Origin: SOIA01 sp050116035
Lineage (GTDB): Bacteria; Acidobacteriota; Aminicenantia; Aminicenantales; Aminicenantaceae
Assembly: GCA_050116035.1 (NCBI GenBank)
Contig: JASFPJ010000014.1
Span: 1-20,556 of the forward strand
DNA: 20,556 bases
Reading direction: 5' to 3'
Position 1 is the first letter of the stretch, and each line of letters begins with the position of its first letter. The position numbers and the translations under genes were made by a program. Below the pieces are notes generated by a model. The model searched no databases. It saw only the letters and a list, made by a program, of their open reading frames with translations, and was not told the origin of the DNA. Below, in pieces: positions 7,653 through 13,968 of this stretch.

Positions 7653-8669
7653 ATGTTTGTAGACCAGGTCAGAGTAACCCTTCGTGCAGGCAAAGGTGGC
7701 AACGGCTGTGTGAGTTTCAGGAGAGAAAGGGGGGTTCCTCGAGGCGGTCCGGATGGCGGTCGAGGAGGAGACGGGGGAAGCATATATTTGATTTCCGATG
7801 AAAACCTCCACACACTCGCCTTTTTTCGGTTTCATCCCATTAACAAAGCCCGTAAAGGAGCGCATGGAAAAGGGGCGAACCGCCAGGGGAAAAGAGGAGA
7901 GGACCTTTACCTGAGAGTTCCTGTAGGGACCATAGTTAGAGAAAAAGATAAAGAGGATGTCCTTTTTGATTTTGTCTCCCCTGACAAGAGGCGTTTGCTC
8001 GTCAAGGGAGGAAAAGGGGGGAGGGGAAACGCCTCATTTGCATCGTCGACGCATCAATCCCCCAGAGAATGGGACGAAGGCCAGTTAGGGGAAGAAAAAG
8101 AGTTTATACTTGAGCTCAAGCTCATTGCCGATGTGGGATTGGTGGGTTTTCCGAATGTGGGAAAATCCACTCTGATATCTAAAATTTCAGCGGCAAAGCC
8201 AGCCATTGCCGATTATCCTTTCACAACACTTGTTCCGAATTTGGGTGTTGTGGATATTGATGAACTCCGGAGTTTTGTCATCGCCGATATACCCGGATTG
8301 ATAGAAGGGGCTCATCAAGGACACGGCTTGGGCACAAAATTCTTGAAGCATGTGGAACGGACAAAAATATTAGTTCATCTCATTGATGTATCGCCTTACA
8401 CAGGGAGGGATCCCGTCCAGGATTACAAAACCGTCCTGAAAGAACTCGAGGCATTCAGCCCGCAGCTGGTCAAAAGACATCAAATCCTGGCTGCAAACAA
8501 GATTGACCTCCTCAGAGAAAAGAAGGAGGGATTAGAAGATTTGAAAGAACTAGCCCAAAAAGAGAGGCTTCCGTTTTTTGCCATCTCTGCCCTCAAGAAA
8601 GAGGGGTTAGTGAAGCTGGTGAACGAGTTAGCCAGAACCCTGGACAGTTTAAAGGAAAAACCAGAGTAA
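7653..8669 (+). CDS. obgE: GTPase Obg/CgtA
   Basis: A 338-residue ribosome-assembly GTPase acting on the 50S subunit. Residues 1-~158 are the glycine-rich Obg fold (MFVDQVRVTLRAGKGGNGCV, RGVPRGGPDGGRGGDGG, KGGKGGRGNASFA). The G domain follows, with the P-loop GFPNVGKS at 165-172, switch I around YPFTTLVPNLG, DIPGLIEGAHQGHGLG, and the base-recognition motif ANKIDLL. The protein stops soon after the G domain, so the optional C-terminal OCT domain is absent, as in many phyla. It lies between rpmA and nadD-rsfS with gaps of 21 and 3 bp, so the genes are probably co-transcribed. Confidence 0.97.
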   Translation: MFVDQVRVTLRAGKGGNGCVSFRRERGVPRGGPDGGRGGDGGSIYLISDENLHTLAFFRFHPINKARKGAHGKGANRQGKRGEDLYLRVPVGTIVREKDKEDVLFDFVSPDKRRLLVKGGKGGRGNASFASSTHQSPREWDEGQLGEEKEFILELKLIADVGLVGFPNVGKSTLISKISAAKPAIADYPFTTLVPNLGVVDIDELRSFVIADIPGLIEGAHQGHGLGTKFLKHVERTKILVHLIDVSPYTGRDPVQDYKTVLKELEAFSPQLVKRHQILAANKIDLLREKKEGLEDLKELAQKERLPFFAISALKKEGLVKLVNELARTLDSLKEKPE

Positions 8670-8672
8670 ACT

Positions 8673-9710
8673 ATGAAAAAAGAAAGAATCGGGCTTTTTG
8701 GAGGCACGTTTAATCCCATCCATTCGGGACACATTATGGCTGCGGAGATTGTTCGAAAACGGTTATCCCTGGAAAAAATTCTTTTTATCCCTTCTTACAT
8801 ACCTCCTCATAAGGATTCTGCAGAAATCGCTTCTCCTTCTCATCGGTTGAAAATGGTCGAACTGTCTCTTCAATCCTATCCACATTTTGTTCCGTCTTCC
8901 ATTGAAGTGGATGCCGAAGAGAAATCCTATTCAATCATAACACTCGGGAAGGTCGAAAAGCTTAACCCGAATGCGCAGCTGTTCTTTATACTCGGGATAG
9001 ATGCTTTTTTAGAGATCGATACATGGAAAAGTTATGAAAAACTGCTTGAGAAGTGCTTTTTTGTGGTTATCAGTCGGCCTGGATTTCGTTTAAAAGAGGC
9101 TAAGGCTGTGCTAAAGGAAATCCATAGAGAAGATATGTGCGAGCTTTCTGAATCTGAAACTGTAGATGATGATATGCTTCTTGCTTATAGAGTCTTCCTT
9201 TTGAAAATAGATGCGTTGGACATTGCTTCGACTGACATCCGGAAAAGGACCAGGAGAGGCGAATCCATCAATACAATGGTTCCAGTTGAAGTGGAAGCCT
9301 ATATCAAAGAAAATAAGCTTTATCAGAGTGAGATCATGACTGGAGAAAAGCCAAAACAAATAATGACCAAGAGAAGCCTGCCCCCTGAAGTGAAGATTTC
9401 GGTCAAAGCCAGCCTGGCAAAAAAAGGGGAAGAGCTTGTTATACTGGATTTAAGAGGAATAGCATCTTTCACGGATTTTTTTATCATCCTGCATGGCAAT
9501 TCTTCCCGGCAGAATAAGGCGATTTACGAGAGTGTCGAGAAAGAATTAAAGGAAAACAATGTCAAACCGTTGAGCGTTGAGGGCGGAGAGCGTGCAGAGT
9601 GGATTTTAATGGATTTTGGGAGTTTTATTGTGCATATCTTTTCCAGAGAAGCGAGAGAATACTATTCTTTGGAAAAATTATGGGGGGATGCCCCTAAGCT
9701 CACCTACTGA
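8673..9710 (+). CDS. nadD-rsfS: Fusion of nicotinate-nucleotide adenylyltransferase (NadD) and ribosomal silencing factor RsfS
   Basis: A 345-residue two-domain protein. Residues 1-~218 are NadD, which makes deamido-NAD from nicotinate mononucleotide and ATP: GLFGGTFNPIHSGH (HxGH at 17-20), IPPHK at 43-47, and the STDIR motif at 186-190 (usually SSTxIR). Residues ~233-342 are RsfS, which binds uL14 and blocks subunit joining: LDLRGIASFTDFFII at 258-272, EW at 309-310, DFGSFIVHIF and YYSLEKLWGDA. The domains are normally separate adjacent genes. Here no stop codon separates them; a short linker contains Met222 and Met231 (ATG near 9336 and 9363), which could serve as internal starts. Both domains appear intact. 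A missed stop through sequencing error is the main alternative. Confidence 0.93.
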   Translation: MKKERIGLFGGTFNPIHSGHIMAAEIVRKRLSLEKILFIPSYIPPHKDSAEIASPSHRLKMVELSLQSYPHFVPSSIEVDAEEKSYSIITLGKVEKLNPNAQLFFILGIDAFLEIDTWKSYEKLLEKCFFVVISRPGFRLKEAKAVLKEIHREDMCELSESETVDDDMLLAYRVFLLKIDALDIASTDIRKRTRRGESINTMVPVEVEAYIKENKLYQSEIMTGEKPKQIMTKRSLPPEVKISVKASLAKKGEELVILDLRGIASFTDFFIILHGNSSRQNKAIYESVEKELKENNVKPLSVEGGERAEWILMDFGSFIVHIFSREAREYYSLEKLWGDAPKLTY

Positions 9711-9712
9711 TA

Positions 9713-9835
9713 ATAGGGATTAGGGCTCGACATTCGACTTTTCTCATATATATGTTTATCTATTATTTCGCACAAAAAAAATTCTTCCAAGATCAATCCG
9801 TGAAAAAATGCCGAATGTCGCGCCATCGCCCCTAT
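9713..9835. repeat. Imperfect palindromic repeat element (CGACATTCG arms)
   Basis: The left arm contains ATAGGG, GGCTCGACATTCGAC and a T-run. The right arm is its imperfect reverse complement (GCCGAATGTCGCGCC, then CCCTAT). The perfect core is CGACATTCG at 9728-9736 against CGAATGTCG at 9812-9820. The interior is AT-rich and non-coding. A related unit, AGAGCTCGACACTAGACAT, occurs at 20432-20450. It sits between the nadD-rsfS stop and the rlmH promoter. Confidence 0.6.
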
Positions 9836-9859
9836 AAACTTACCCTTATAAAAAAAACA

Positions 9860-9888
9860 TTGACAATTTCCTTTTGAATCATTATTGT
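9860..9888 (+). promoter_or_regulatory. Putative promoter of rlmH-dksA-comF
   Basis: TTGACA at 9860-9865 and TATTGT at 9883-9888 are spaced by 17 bp. Transcription would start near 9895, just ahead of AAGGAG at 9905-9910. Confidence 0.55.
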
Positions 9889-9915
9889 TTATGGACAATT
9901 TTTTAAGGAGTGAGT

Positions 9916-9936
9916 GTGTTTAGCCGCATTGCATGA
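9916..9936 (+). CDS. Possible 6-codon leader minigene coupled to rlmH
   Basis: AAGGAG (9905-9910) is too far from the rlmH ATG (22 nt) but ideally placed, 5 nt, before GTG 9916. That GTG opens a six-codon frame (M F S R I A) whose TGA overlaps the rlmH start as ATGA. The arrangement suggests translational coupling. It is speculative; GTG 9914 is an alternative reading. Confidence 0.25.
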   Translation: MFSRIA

Positions 9937-10400
9937 GAATAAGAGTTCTATGGCCAGGAAAAACACGGAACACAGATTTAAGGAAATTACAGGAATTCTA
10001 CCTGGGGCGAATCAACCAGTTGGAAAAATGCGAAATCATCGAGACAAAAACGGCCAAGGGTTTTCCCGAAAAATTCGCCCAGAAAATCAAGATAGTCGAG
10101 GCATCTGAGCTTGAAAAACACTTTAAAAATGATTATATTATCTGCCTCTTTCATGAAGGAAAGGAAATGAGTTCTGTTGAATTAGCGCGGTTTTTAAAGA
10201 AGTTGTCTGCCAGCTCAGCTCGAGCCATCACCTTTGTCGTTGGAGGGTTTCTGGGGTTGGAGGAGAGGATTTTAAAAAAAGCAGATATGCTTCTTTCTCT
10301 TTCTCAGATGACTTTCTCCCATGAATTGAGCCGCGTCATGCTCCTGGAGCAGATATATCGCTCCTTAATGATCATTAAAGGAAGACAATATGCTAAATAG
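9933..10400 (+). CDS. rlmH: 23S rRNA pseudouridine-1915 N3-methyltransferase RlmH
   Basis: A 155-residue SPOUT-class methyltransferase, the usual length. It methylates pseudouridine 1915 of helix 69 using SAM. Visible family signatures are the N-terminal RIRVLWPGKT, the SAM-site glycine segment FVVGGFLGLEE, and the trefoil-knot C-terminus LSLSQMTFSHELSRVMLLEQIYRSL. The family normally ends Y-H-R/K; here the end is Q-Y-A-K, so the penultimate histidine is replaced by alanine. ATG 9933 is the first start after an in-frame TAG at 9921, and it lacks its own close Shine-Dalgarno. rlmH follows nadD and rsfS in many bacteria, as here. It heads a likely operon with dksA and comF. Confidence 0.93.
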   Translation: MRIRVLWPGKTRNTDLRKLQEFYLGRINQLEKCEIIETKTAKGFPEKFAQKIKIVEASELEKHFKNDYIICLFHEGKEMSSVELARFLKKLSASSARAITFVVGGFLGLEERILKKADMLLSLSQMTFSHELSRVMLLEQIYRSLMIIKGRQYAK

Positions 10401-10409
10401 GGGGGTATT

Positions 10410-10760
10410 TTGAATAAAGTAGAGAGAGAAAAATATAAAAAAATGCTATTGGAGAAGAAGGAAGAGATTGTTGCCAAGTTGAGCGAGGTCTACAACGAAA
10501 GTAAAGAAGTCGAGTCAGGGATTGCCCAGGATATAGTCGATAAAGCAGAAAGTTCTTACACCAAAGAGTTCCTGCTGAGCCTATCCAATGCGGAGCGTGA
10601 GCAGTTGTTCCTGATTGATGACGCCTTGAAGAGGCTTGAAAAGAATGAGTACGGAATCTGCCAGATGTGCCAGAAGACTATCAGTAAAAAAAGGCTGAGT
10701 GCTGTTCCCTGGGCTCCTCACTGCATCGAGTGTCAGGAAAAAGCAGAAGAAGAGTCTTGA
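10410..10760 (+). CDS. dksA: DksA/TraR-family zinc-finger transcription factor
   Basis: A 116-residue protein. Residues 1-~80 form a charged helical hairpin. At its tip is DIVDKA (41-46), which fits the DxxDxA motif that DksA inserts into the RNA polymerase secondary channel. A four-cysteine zinc finger follows (C84, C87, C105, C108). Both features argue for a real DksA-type regulator of rRNA and stringent-response promoters rather than a degenerate TraR-like protein, though it is shorter than E. coli DksA (151). The start is TTG 10410, preceded by a G-rich stretch (10399-10405). Its 3' end overlaps or abuts the comF-type gene. Confidence 0.88.
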   Translation: MNKVEREKYKKMLLEKKEEIVAKLSEVYNESKEVESGIAQDIVDKAESSYTKEFLLSLSNAEREQLFLIDDALKRLEKNEYGICQMCQKTISKKRLSAVPWAPHCIECQEKAEEES

Positions 10761-11500
10761 TATCTTTTCCCCGGAATAAAGTATTCTCAATTGCTAAATT
10801 AGCCGAGCTAATTTTCTTTCCTTCCTTTTGTGAGCTGTGCTCTTCCCTGCTTGAGTTTCCAGAGGAGAGAGTCATCTGCCGGTCCTGCTGGGAAAGAATG
10901 ATTCCCTATTCCTCATCTTATTGCCTCTGCTGTGGACGGTTTTTCGATGGAAACGCCGAGCCTCATCTCTGTCAGGATTGTTTGGAGAAAAGACCTCACT
11001 TCACGTGCCATCGTTCCTATGGCAGATATATGGGGAAATTGAAGGATGCGATTCTTTTGTACAAGTACCGCCGTTTTCAAGTTCTGGGGAAAGATTTTGC
11101 CCGTCTCATTTTCCAAAGACTGGGAAAAGAAGAGAATATCTGGTGGAATGCGGATTTCATCATACCTGTGCCTCTACACTCCAAAAGGAAAAAAAAGCGA
11201 GGTTTCAATCAGGCTCAGGTTATTGCCGCAGGATTGGCCGGGATCAAGGGGATAAAGCTTGAGGAGGACGCACTGGTCAAGGTTAAAAATGTGCTCCCTC
11301 AAACTTTCCTCGAGACAGAAGAGAGGGAACAAAATGTTGCAGGAGCCTTTCGTGTGGTTGATGAAGAAAAAATAAAAGGGAAAATTGTCATTCTTGTGGA
11401 TGATGTCTACACGACTGGATCCACTGTCAGAGAATGCAGCTTAATTTTGAAAGAGGCGGGGGCCAAAGAAGTGAGAGTTCTGACATTGGCACAAGCCTGA
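10757..11500 (+). CDS. ComF-family phosphoribosyltransferase-like protein
   Basis: A 247-residue protein in the GntX/ComFC family. The N-terminal ~80 residues carry a double zinc ribbon (C25, C28, C41, C44; C56, C59, C72, C75). A phosphoribosyltransferase fold follows, with IIPVPLHSKRKKKRGFNQA at ~135-153 and the PRPP loop VILVDDVYTTGST at 211-223. Relatives are needed for DNA uptake in transformable bacteria, but the family is far wider than competence and its biochemical role is unsettled. I choose TTG 10757, which overlaps the dksA stop as TTGA; GTG 10730 would add nine residues and a 31-bp overlap. Either way the pair is coupled. No other competence genes are present. Confidence 0.88.
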   Translation: MISFPRNKVFSIAKLAELIFFPSFCELCSSLLEFPEERVICRSCWERMIPYSSSYCLCCGRFFDGNAEPHLCQDCLEKRPHFTCHRSYGRYMGKLKDAILLYKYRRFQVLGKDFARLIFQRLGKEENIWWNADFIIPVPLHSKRKKKRGFNQAQVIAAGLAGIKGIKLEEDALVKVKNVLPQTFLETEEREQNVAGAFRVVDEEKIKGKIVILVDDVYTTGSTVRECSLILKEAGAKEVRVLTLAQA

Positions 11501-11519
11501 AATCTCTCCCGTTTCAGAT

Positions 11520-11555
11520 AAAAAAAAGCGCCCCGATCAAAAGACCGTGGGCGCT
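11520..11555 (-). terminator. Intrinsic terminator of hsp20
   Basis: AGCGCCC (11527-11533) pairs with GGGCGCT (11549-11555). On the minus strand the hairpin is followed by eight T. It lies 29 bp past the hsp20 stop. The plus strand lacks a T-run, so it is not an obvious terminator for comF. Confidence 0.85.
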
Positions 11556-11584
11556 CGCGATGGGTATTGGTATGAGTAAATGTT

Positions 11585-12055
11585 TTACTTCTGATTCTTT
11601 GATGCGCTTTTTGGCTTGAGGATTTTCACCTTCTTGGGCTTCAATTCCGCCTTCTTGGGCAGAGTAACTTTCAGGATTCCATTTTCGCTTTCTGCTTTAA
11701 TTTTATCCTGGTCGATATTCCGAGGAAGAGTGAATGACCTGTAGAATGAGCCGTATGATCGCTCGATTCTGTGATAATTCTCTTCTTTAGTTTCCTTTTC
11801 GAACTTTCTGTCACCCTTGAGAGTGAGTGTACTATCCTCGATTTTGAGCTCAATATCGTTCTCATCAATGCCCGGAAGTTCAGCTTTCAGAATTATCGCG
11901 TTTTCTTTTTCATAGATGTCAACCGAAGGATTCCACGTGCTGGAAACCAAGTCCTTCTCATCTCCTCGAGAGGTGTACGCTTCCTCAAAAAGCCGATTCA
12001 TTCGTTCTCTTAAGGTTGTCAGATCCCTGAAAGGATCCCATCTGATTATATTCAT
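11585..12055 (-). CDS. Small heat-shock protein (Hsp20/alpha-crystallin family)
   Basis: A 156-residue ATP-independent holdase chaperone. The N-terminal arm begins MNIIRWDPFRDLTTLRERMN, typical of the bacterial class A proteins. The alpha-crystallin domain covers ~42-136 (WNPSVDIYEKENAIILKAEL, PGIDENDIELKIEDSTLTLKG, FYRSFTLPRNID, A-x-x-ENGILKVTLPK). A V-K-I/L stretch in the tail may serve as the I-x-I oligomerisation motif. AAGGAGGT at 12067-12060 precedes ATG 12055 at optimal distance. It is a single-gene unit with its own promoter and terminator. The promoter carries a direct repeat that probably makes it heat- or stress-regulated. Confidence 0.95.
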   Translation of the reverse strand: MNIIRWDPFRDLTTLRERMNRLFEEAYTSRGDEKDLVSSTWNPSVDIYEKENAIILKAELPGIDENDIELKIEDSTLTLKGDRKFEKETKEENYHRIERSYGSFYRSFTLPRNIDQDKIKAESENGILKVTLPKKAELKPKKVKILKPKSASKNQK

Positions 12056-12077
12056 CTTTACCTCCTTAATATCTGAA

Positions 12078-12124
12078 ATATCTTAGTGCTTATATAATAT
12101 AATATCTTAGTACTTAATTGTCAA
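12078..12124 (-). promoter_or_regulatory. hsp20 promoter with 15-bp direct repeat (candidate operator)
   Basis: On the minus strand TTGACA (12124-12119) and TATATT (12101-12096) are separated by exactly 17 bp. A 15-bp sequence, plus-strand ATATCTTAGTRCTTA, occurs twice: at 12102-12116, filling the spacer, and at 12078-12092, covering the expected transcription start. The copies differ at one base. Neither matches CIRCE (TTAGCACTC-N9-GAGTGCTAA) nor the HspR HAIR element as I know them. Confidence 0.7.
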
Positions 12125-12178
12125 GTATTTTATAAAAATTTCTTCATATTATTGTTAGGTAGAGTTAAACAGTTAAAT

Positions 12179-12297
12179 GGAGACGTTCCCCAGGGGAACA
12201 CCTATTGCATTAAGAAAAGGGACAGTCCCTCTTTTATTGAAGTAATGACTAAAAGGAACAATCCCCCTCCAAGAGGTGTCCCCTGGGGGATGTTACC
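12179..12297. repeat. Palindromic intergenic element, copy A
   Basis: The 28-bp left arm (12179-12206, core CCCCAGGGGAACACCT) and the 27-bp right arm (12271-12297, core AGGTGTCCCCTGGGG) are imperfect reverse complements. Each arm also contains a small CCCC-N-GGGG palindrome. An inner palindrome, AGGGACAGTCCCT, lies at ~12218-12230. No coding content. The left arm matches the right arm of the element at 14853-14943 (GGGGACGTTCC, then GGGG, then ACCT). Confidence 0.7.
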
Positions 12298-12300
12298 TAT

Positions 12301-12450
12301 CGCTTAGTTTTTGGACATTAATCCACCTGTAGGATGAGATTGTATGGAGGAAGTACTACCTCATTCTTATCTTATGACGGGGCTTTGGGAATCAATACGA
12401 TGAGATTAAGTATCCTCTTGGGAACTTCCTATTGTTATTCCCCTAGTGAA
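12301..12450. other. Intergenic, nothing clear
   Basis: About 150 bp downstream of rsmI. It contains a short near-palindrome (GAGGAAGTACTACCTC, ~12346-12361) and two GATGAGATT words. There is no T-tailed terminator for rsmI and no frame with a ribosome binding site. Confidence 0.4.
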
Positions 12451-13152
12451 TCACTCTGATCCCTGGATAAGGACTGTGGCTTCGCCTTTTAATTTTCTGT
12501 TTTTCAGGCTGTTAACCAATTCTCCGACTGTACCCCTGATGAACTCCTCATGAATCTTTGTCAGTTCTCTGGCCACAACGACTGGTCTGTTGCCTAAAGT
12601 TTCCAGGGCAGTTTCGAGAAAAGAAAGAAGCCTTCGGGTGGGAAGATAGAACACAAGTGTTGATTTTTCGTTTTTCAAGGAGGAGAGAAGCTTTTTTGTG
12701 GCCACTTTCTTTGGGGAAGGAAATCCCAGAAAGAGAAATCTATGAGTCGGAAGCCCTGAGGCAGAAAGGGCGGCTGTCAAGGCTGAGGCGCCGGGAATGG
12801 GGATAATTTGTATTCCCCGGCTGATGGCTTCCCTGATAAGCGGATAACCGGGATCAGAGATACCAGGCGTCCCGGAGTCAGTGACCAGAGCCACATCCTT
12901 TCCCTTTTTGAGTTGATTGATGATTTGTGGTGTTTTCTGACTTTCCCTGGGATGATAATAGCTTATGAGGGCTTTTTTGATGTTGTATCTCGTCAGGAGC
13001 TTTCTTGTTTGGCGTGTATCCTCGCAGGCGATGAGAGATACATCTTCGAGGATTCTCAGGGCGCGGAATGTCAGGTCTTCGAGATTCCCTATAGGAGTGG
13101 CCACCACATAAAGGATCCCCCAAGGCTTATTCCCAGAATCTTCCCCCTGCAT
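12451..13152 (-). CDS. rsmI: 16S rRNA cytidine-1402 2'-O-methyltransferase RsmI
   Basis: A 233-residue SAM-dependent methyltransferase of the tetrapyrrole-methylase fold. Signatures: LYVVATPIGNLEDLTFRAL near the N-terminus, ACEDTRQTRKLL, the glycine-rich VTDSGTPGISDPGYPLI, IPGASALTAALSASGLPTHRFLFLGF, and the C-terminal RELTKIHEEFIRGTV. RsmI is usually ~280 residues; this one ends at the catalytic domain and lacks the ~45-50 residue C-terminal extension. That occurs in other lineages, so the gene is probably functional. ATG 13152 begins 3 nt after the nadE stop with no Shine-Dalgarno, so translation is likely coupled to nadE. It is the last gene of the nitrilase-nadE-rsmI operon. Confidence 0.94.
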   Translation of the reverse strand: MQGEDSGNKPWGILYVVATPIGNLEDLTFRALRILEDVSLIACEDTRQTRKLLTRYNIKKALISYYHPRESQKTPQIINQLKKGKDVALVTDSGTPGISDPGYPLIREAISRGIQIIPIPGASALTAALSASGLPTHRFLFLGFPSPKKVATKKLLSSLKNEKSTLVFYLPTRRLLSFLETALETLGNRPVVVARELTKIHEEFIRGTVGELVNSLKNRKLKGEATVLIQGSE

Positions 13153-13155
13153 GAC

Positions 13156-13968
13156 TTATCTGTCCCAATCATACGGATAGAGAAAGTCATGGCCAACCGT
13201 TCGGGAGGATATTTTGGGTATGGGAGGGAGTTTTCTCTTGAATTCAGAATTTTTGATCAGCCGGATGATTTTTTCAACCGATTCTTTCTTGAATCCTTGG
13301 GCGATGATCTCTTTTTTGGGTATCCTCTTGTCCACCCATTGAAAGAGGATTTTATCGATTTCGTCGTATGTGAGGCCGAGTTCCTTTTCGTCCGTCTGAC
13401 CACTCCATAGACCGGCTGAGGGTGTTTTTTTCGTGATTTTATCGGGCACTCCCAGGTATTGTGCCAGCTGCCTGATCTGTGTTTTGTACAGGTCTCCTAA
13501 AGGATTAATCGCACAGGCCATGTCTCCGTGGATGGTTCCGTAACCCAGAAGCAGCTCTGTTTTGTTGCTCGTTCCCAAAATCAAGGCTTTTTCCCGGGAA
13601 GAAAAATCATAAAGGATGGACATCCTTTCCCTGGCCATCTTGTTGCCTTTTTCAATCCGGCTTTGTGTCGGATGTTTAGTAAAATACGCATCGACCATGG
13701 GAGAGATGTCTATTGTCCTCGATTTTAAACCCAGGTGCTGAGCGATTTCCTGGGCATCCTTCACATCCTTGCTGAAGGATTTTCCATAAGGCAAGATGAG
13801 GCCAATGACATTGCTGGGCTTCAATGCCTTTGCGGCGAGAAAAGCGCCAACAGTGGAATCGAGCCCCCCGGATAGACCCAGGATTCCTTTTTTATAGTTG
13901 AATTTATACAGTTCATCCCTGATGAACGCAGTGAGAATTTTTTCGACAAAAGGCTCGTTAATCTTCAT
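13156..13968 (-). CDS. nadE: NAD+ synthetase, synthetase domain only
   Basis: A 270-residue adenine-nucleotide alpha-hydrolase protein that converts deamido-NAD to NAD. The ATP pyrophosphatase loop GLSGGLDST is at ~31-39. Further signatures are GLILPYGKSFSKDV, ILGTSNKTELLLGYGTIHGDMA, INPLGDLYKTQ and the mobile loop KTPSAGLWSGQTDEKELG. I start at ATG 13968, because the frame upstream only shadows the nitrilase gene. The first codons overlap the upstream nitrilase end by 11 bp. Length equals the ammonia-dependent single-domain form, but the overlapping nitrilase gene would supply ammonia from glutamine, so together they look like a split version of the fused glutamine-dependent enzyme. Confidence 0.95.
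   Translation of the reverse strand: MKINEPFVEKILTAFIRDELYKFNYKKGILGLSGGLDSTVGAFLAAKALKPSNVIGLILPYGKSFSKDVKDAQEIAQHLGLKSRTIDISPMVDAYFTKHPTQSRIEKGNKMARERMSILYDFSSREKALILGTSNKTELLLGYGTIHGDMACAINPLGDLYKTQIRQLAQYLGVPDKITKKTPSAGLWSGQTDEKELGLTYDEIDKILFQWVDKRIPKKEIIAQGFKKESVEKIIRLIKNSEFKRKLPPIPKISSRTVGHDFLYPYDWDR

Noticed and set aside
9914..10108. 64-codon frame from GTG 9914
   Set aside because: It overlaps rlmH in another frame with no domain, and its Shine-Dalgarno spacing of 3 nt is too short.
10757..11500. Competence locus based on the comF-type gene
   Set aside because: No other DNA-uptake gene is nearby and the family is not specific to competence.
12179..12297. Possible CRISPR repeats
   Set aside because: The repeats are inverted and irregular, with no regular direct-repeat/spacer pattern and no cas genes.
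12808..13410. 200-codon plus-strand frame antisense to rsmI and nadE
   Set aside because: Both genes on the opposite strand have unmistakable family motifs, and this frame has none.
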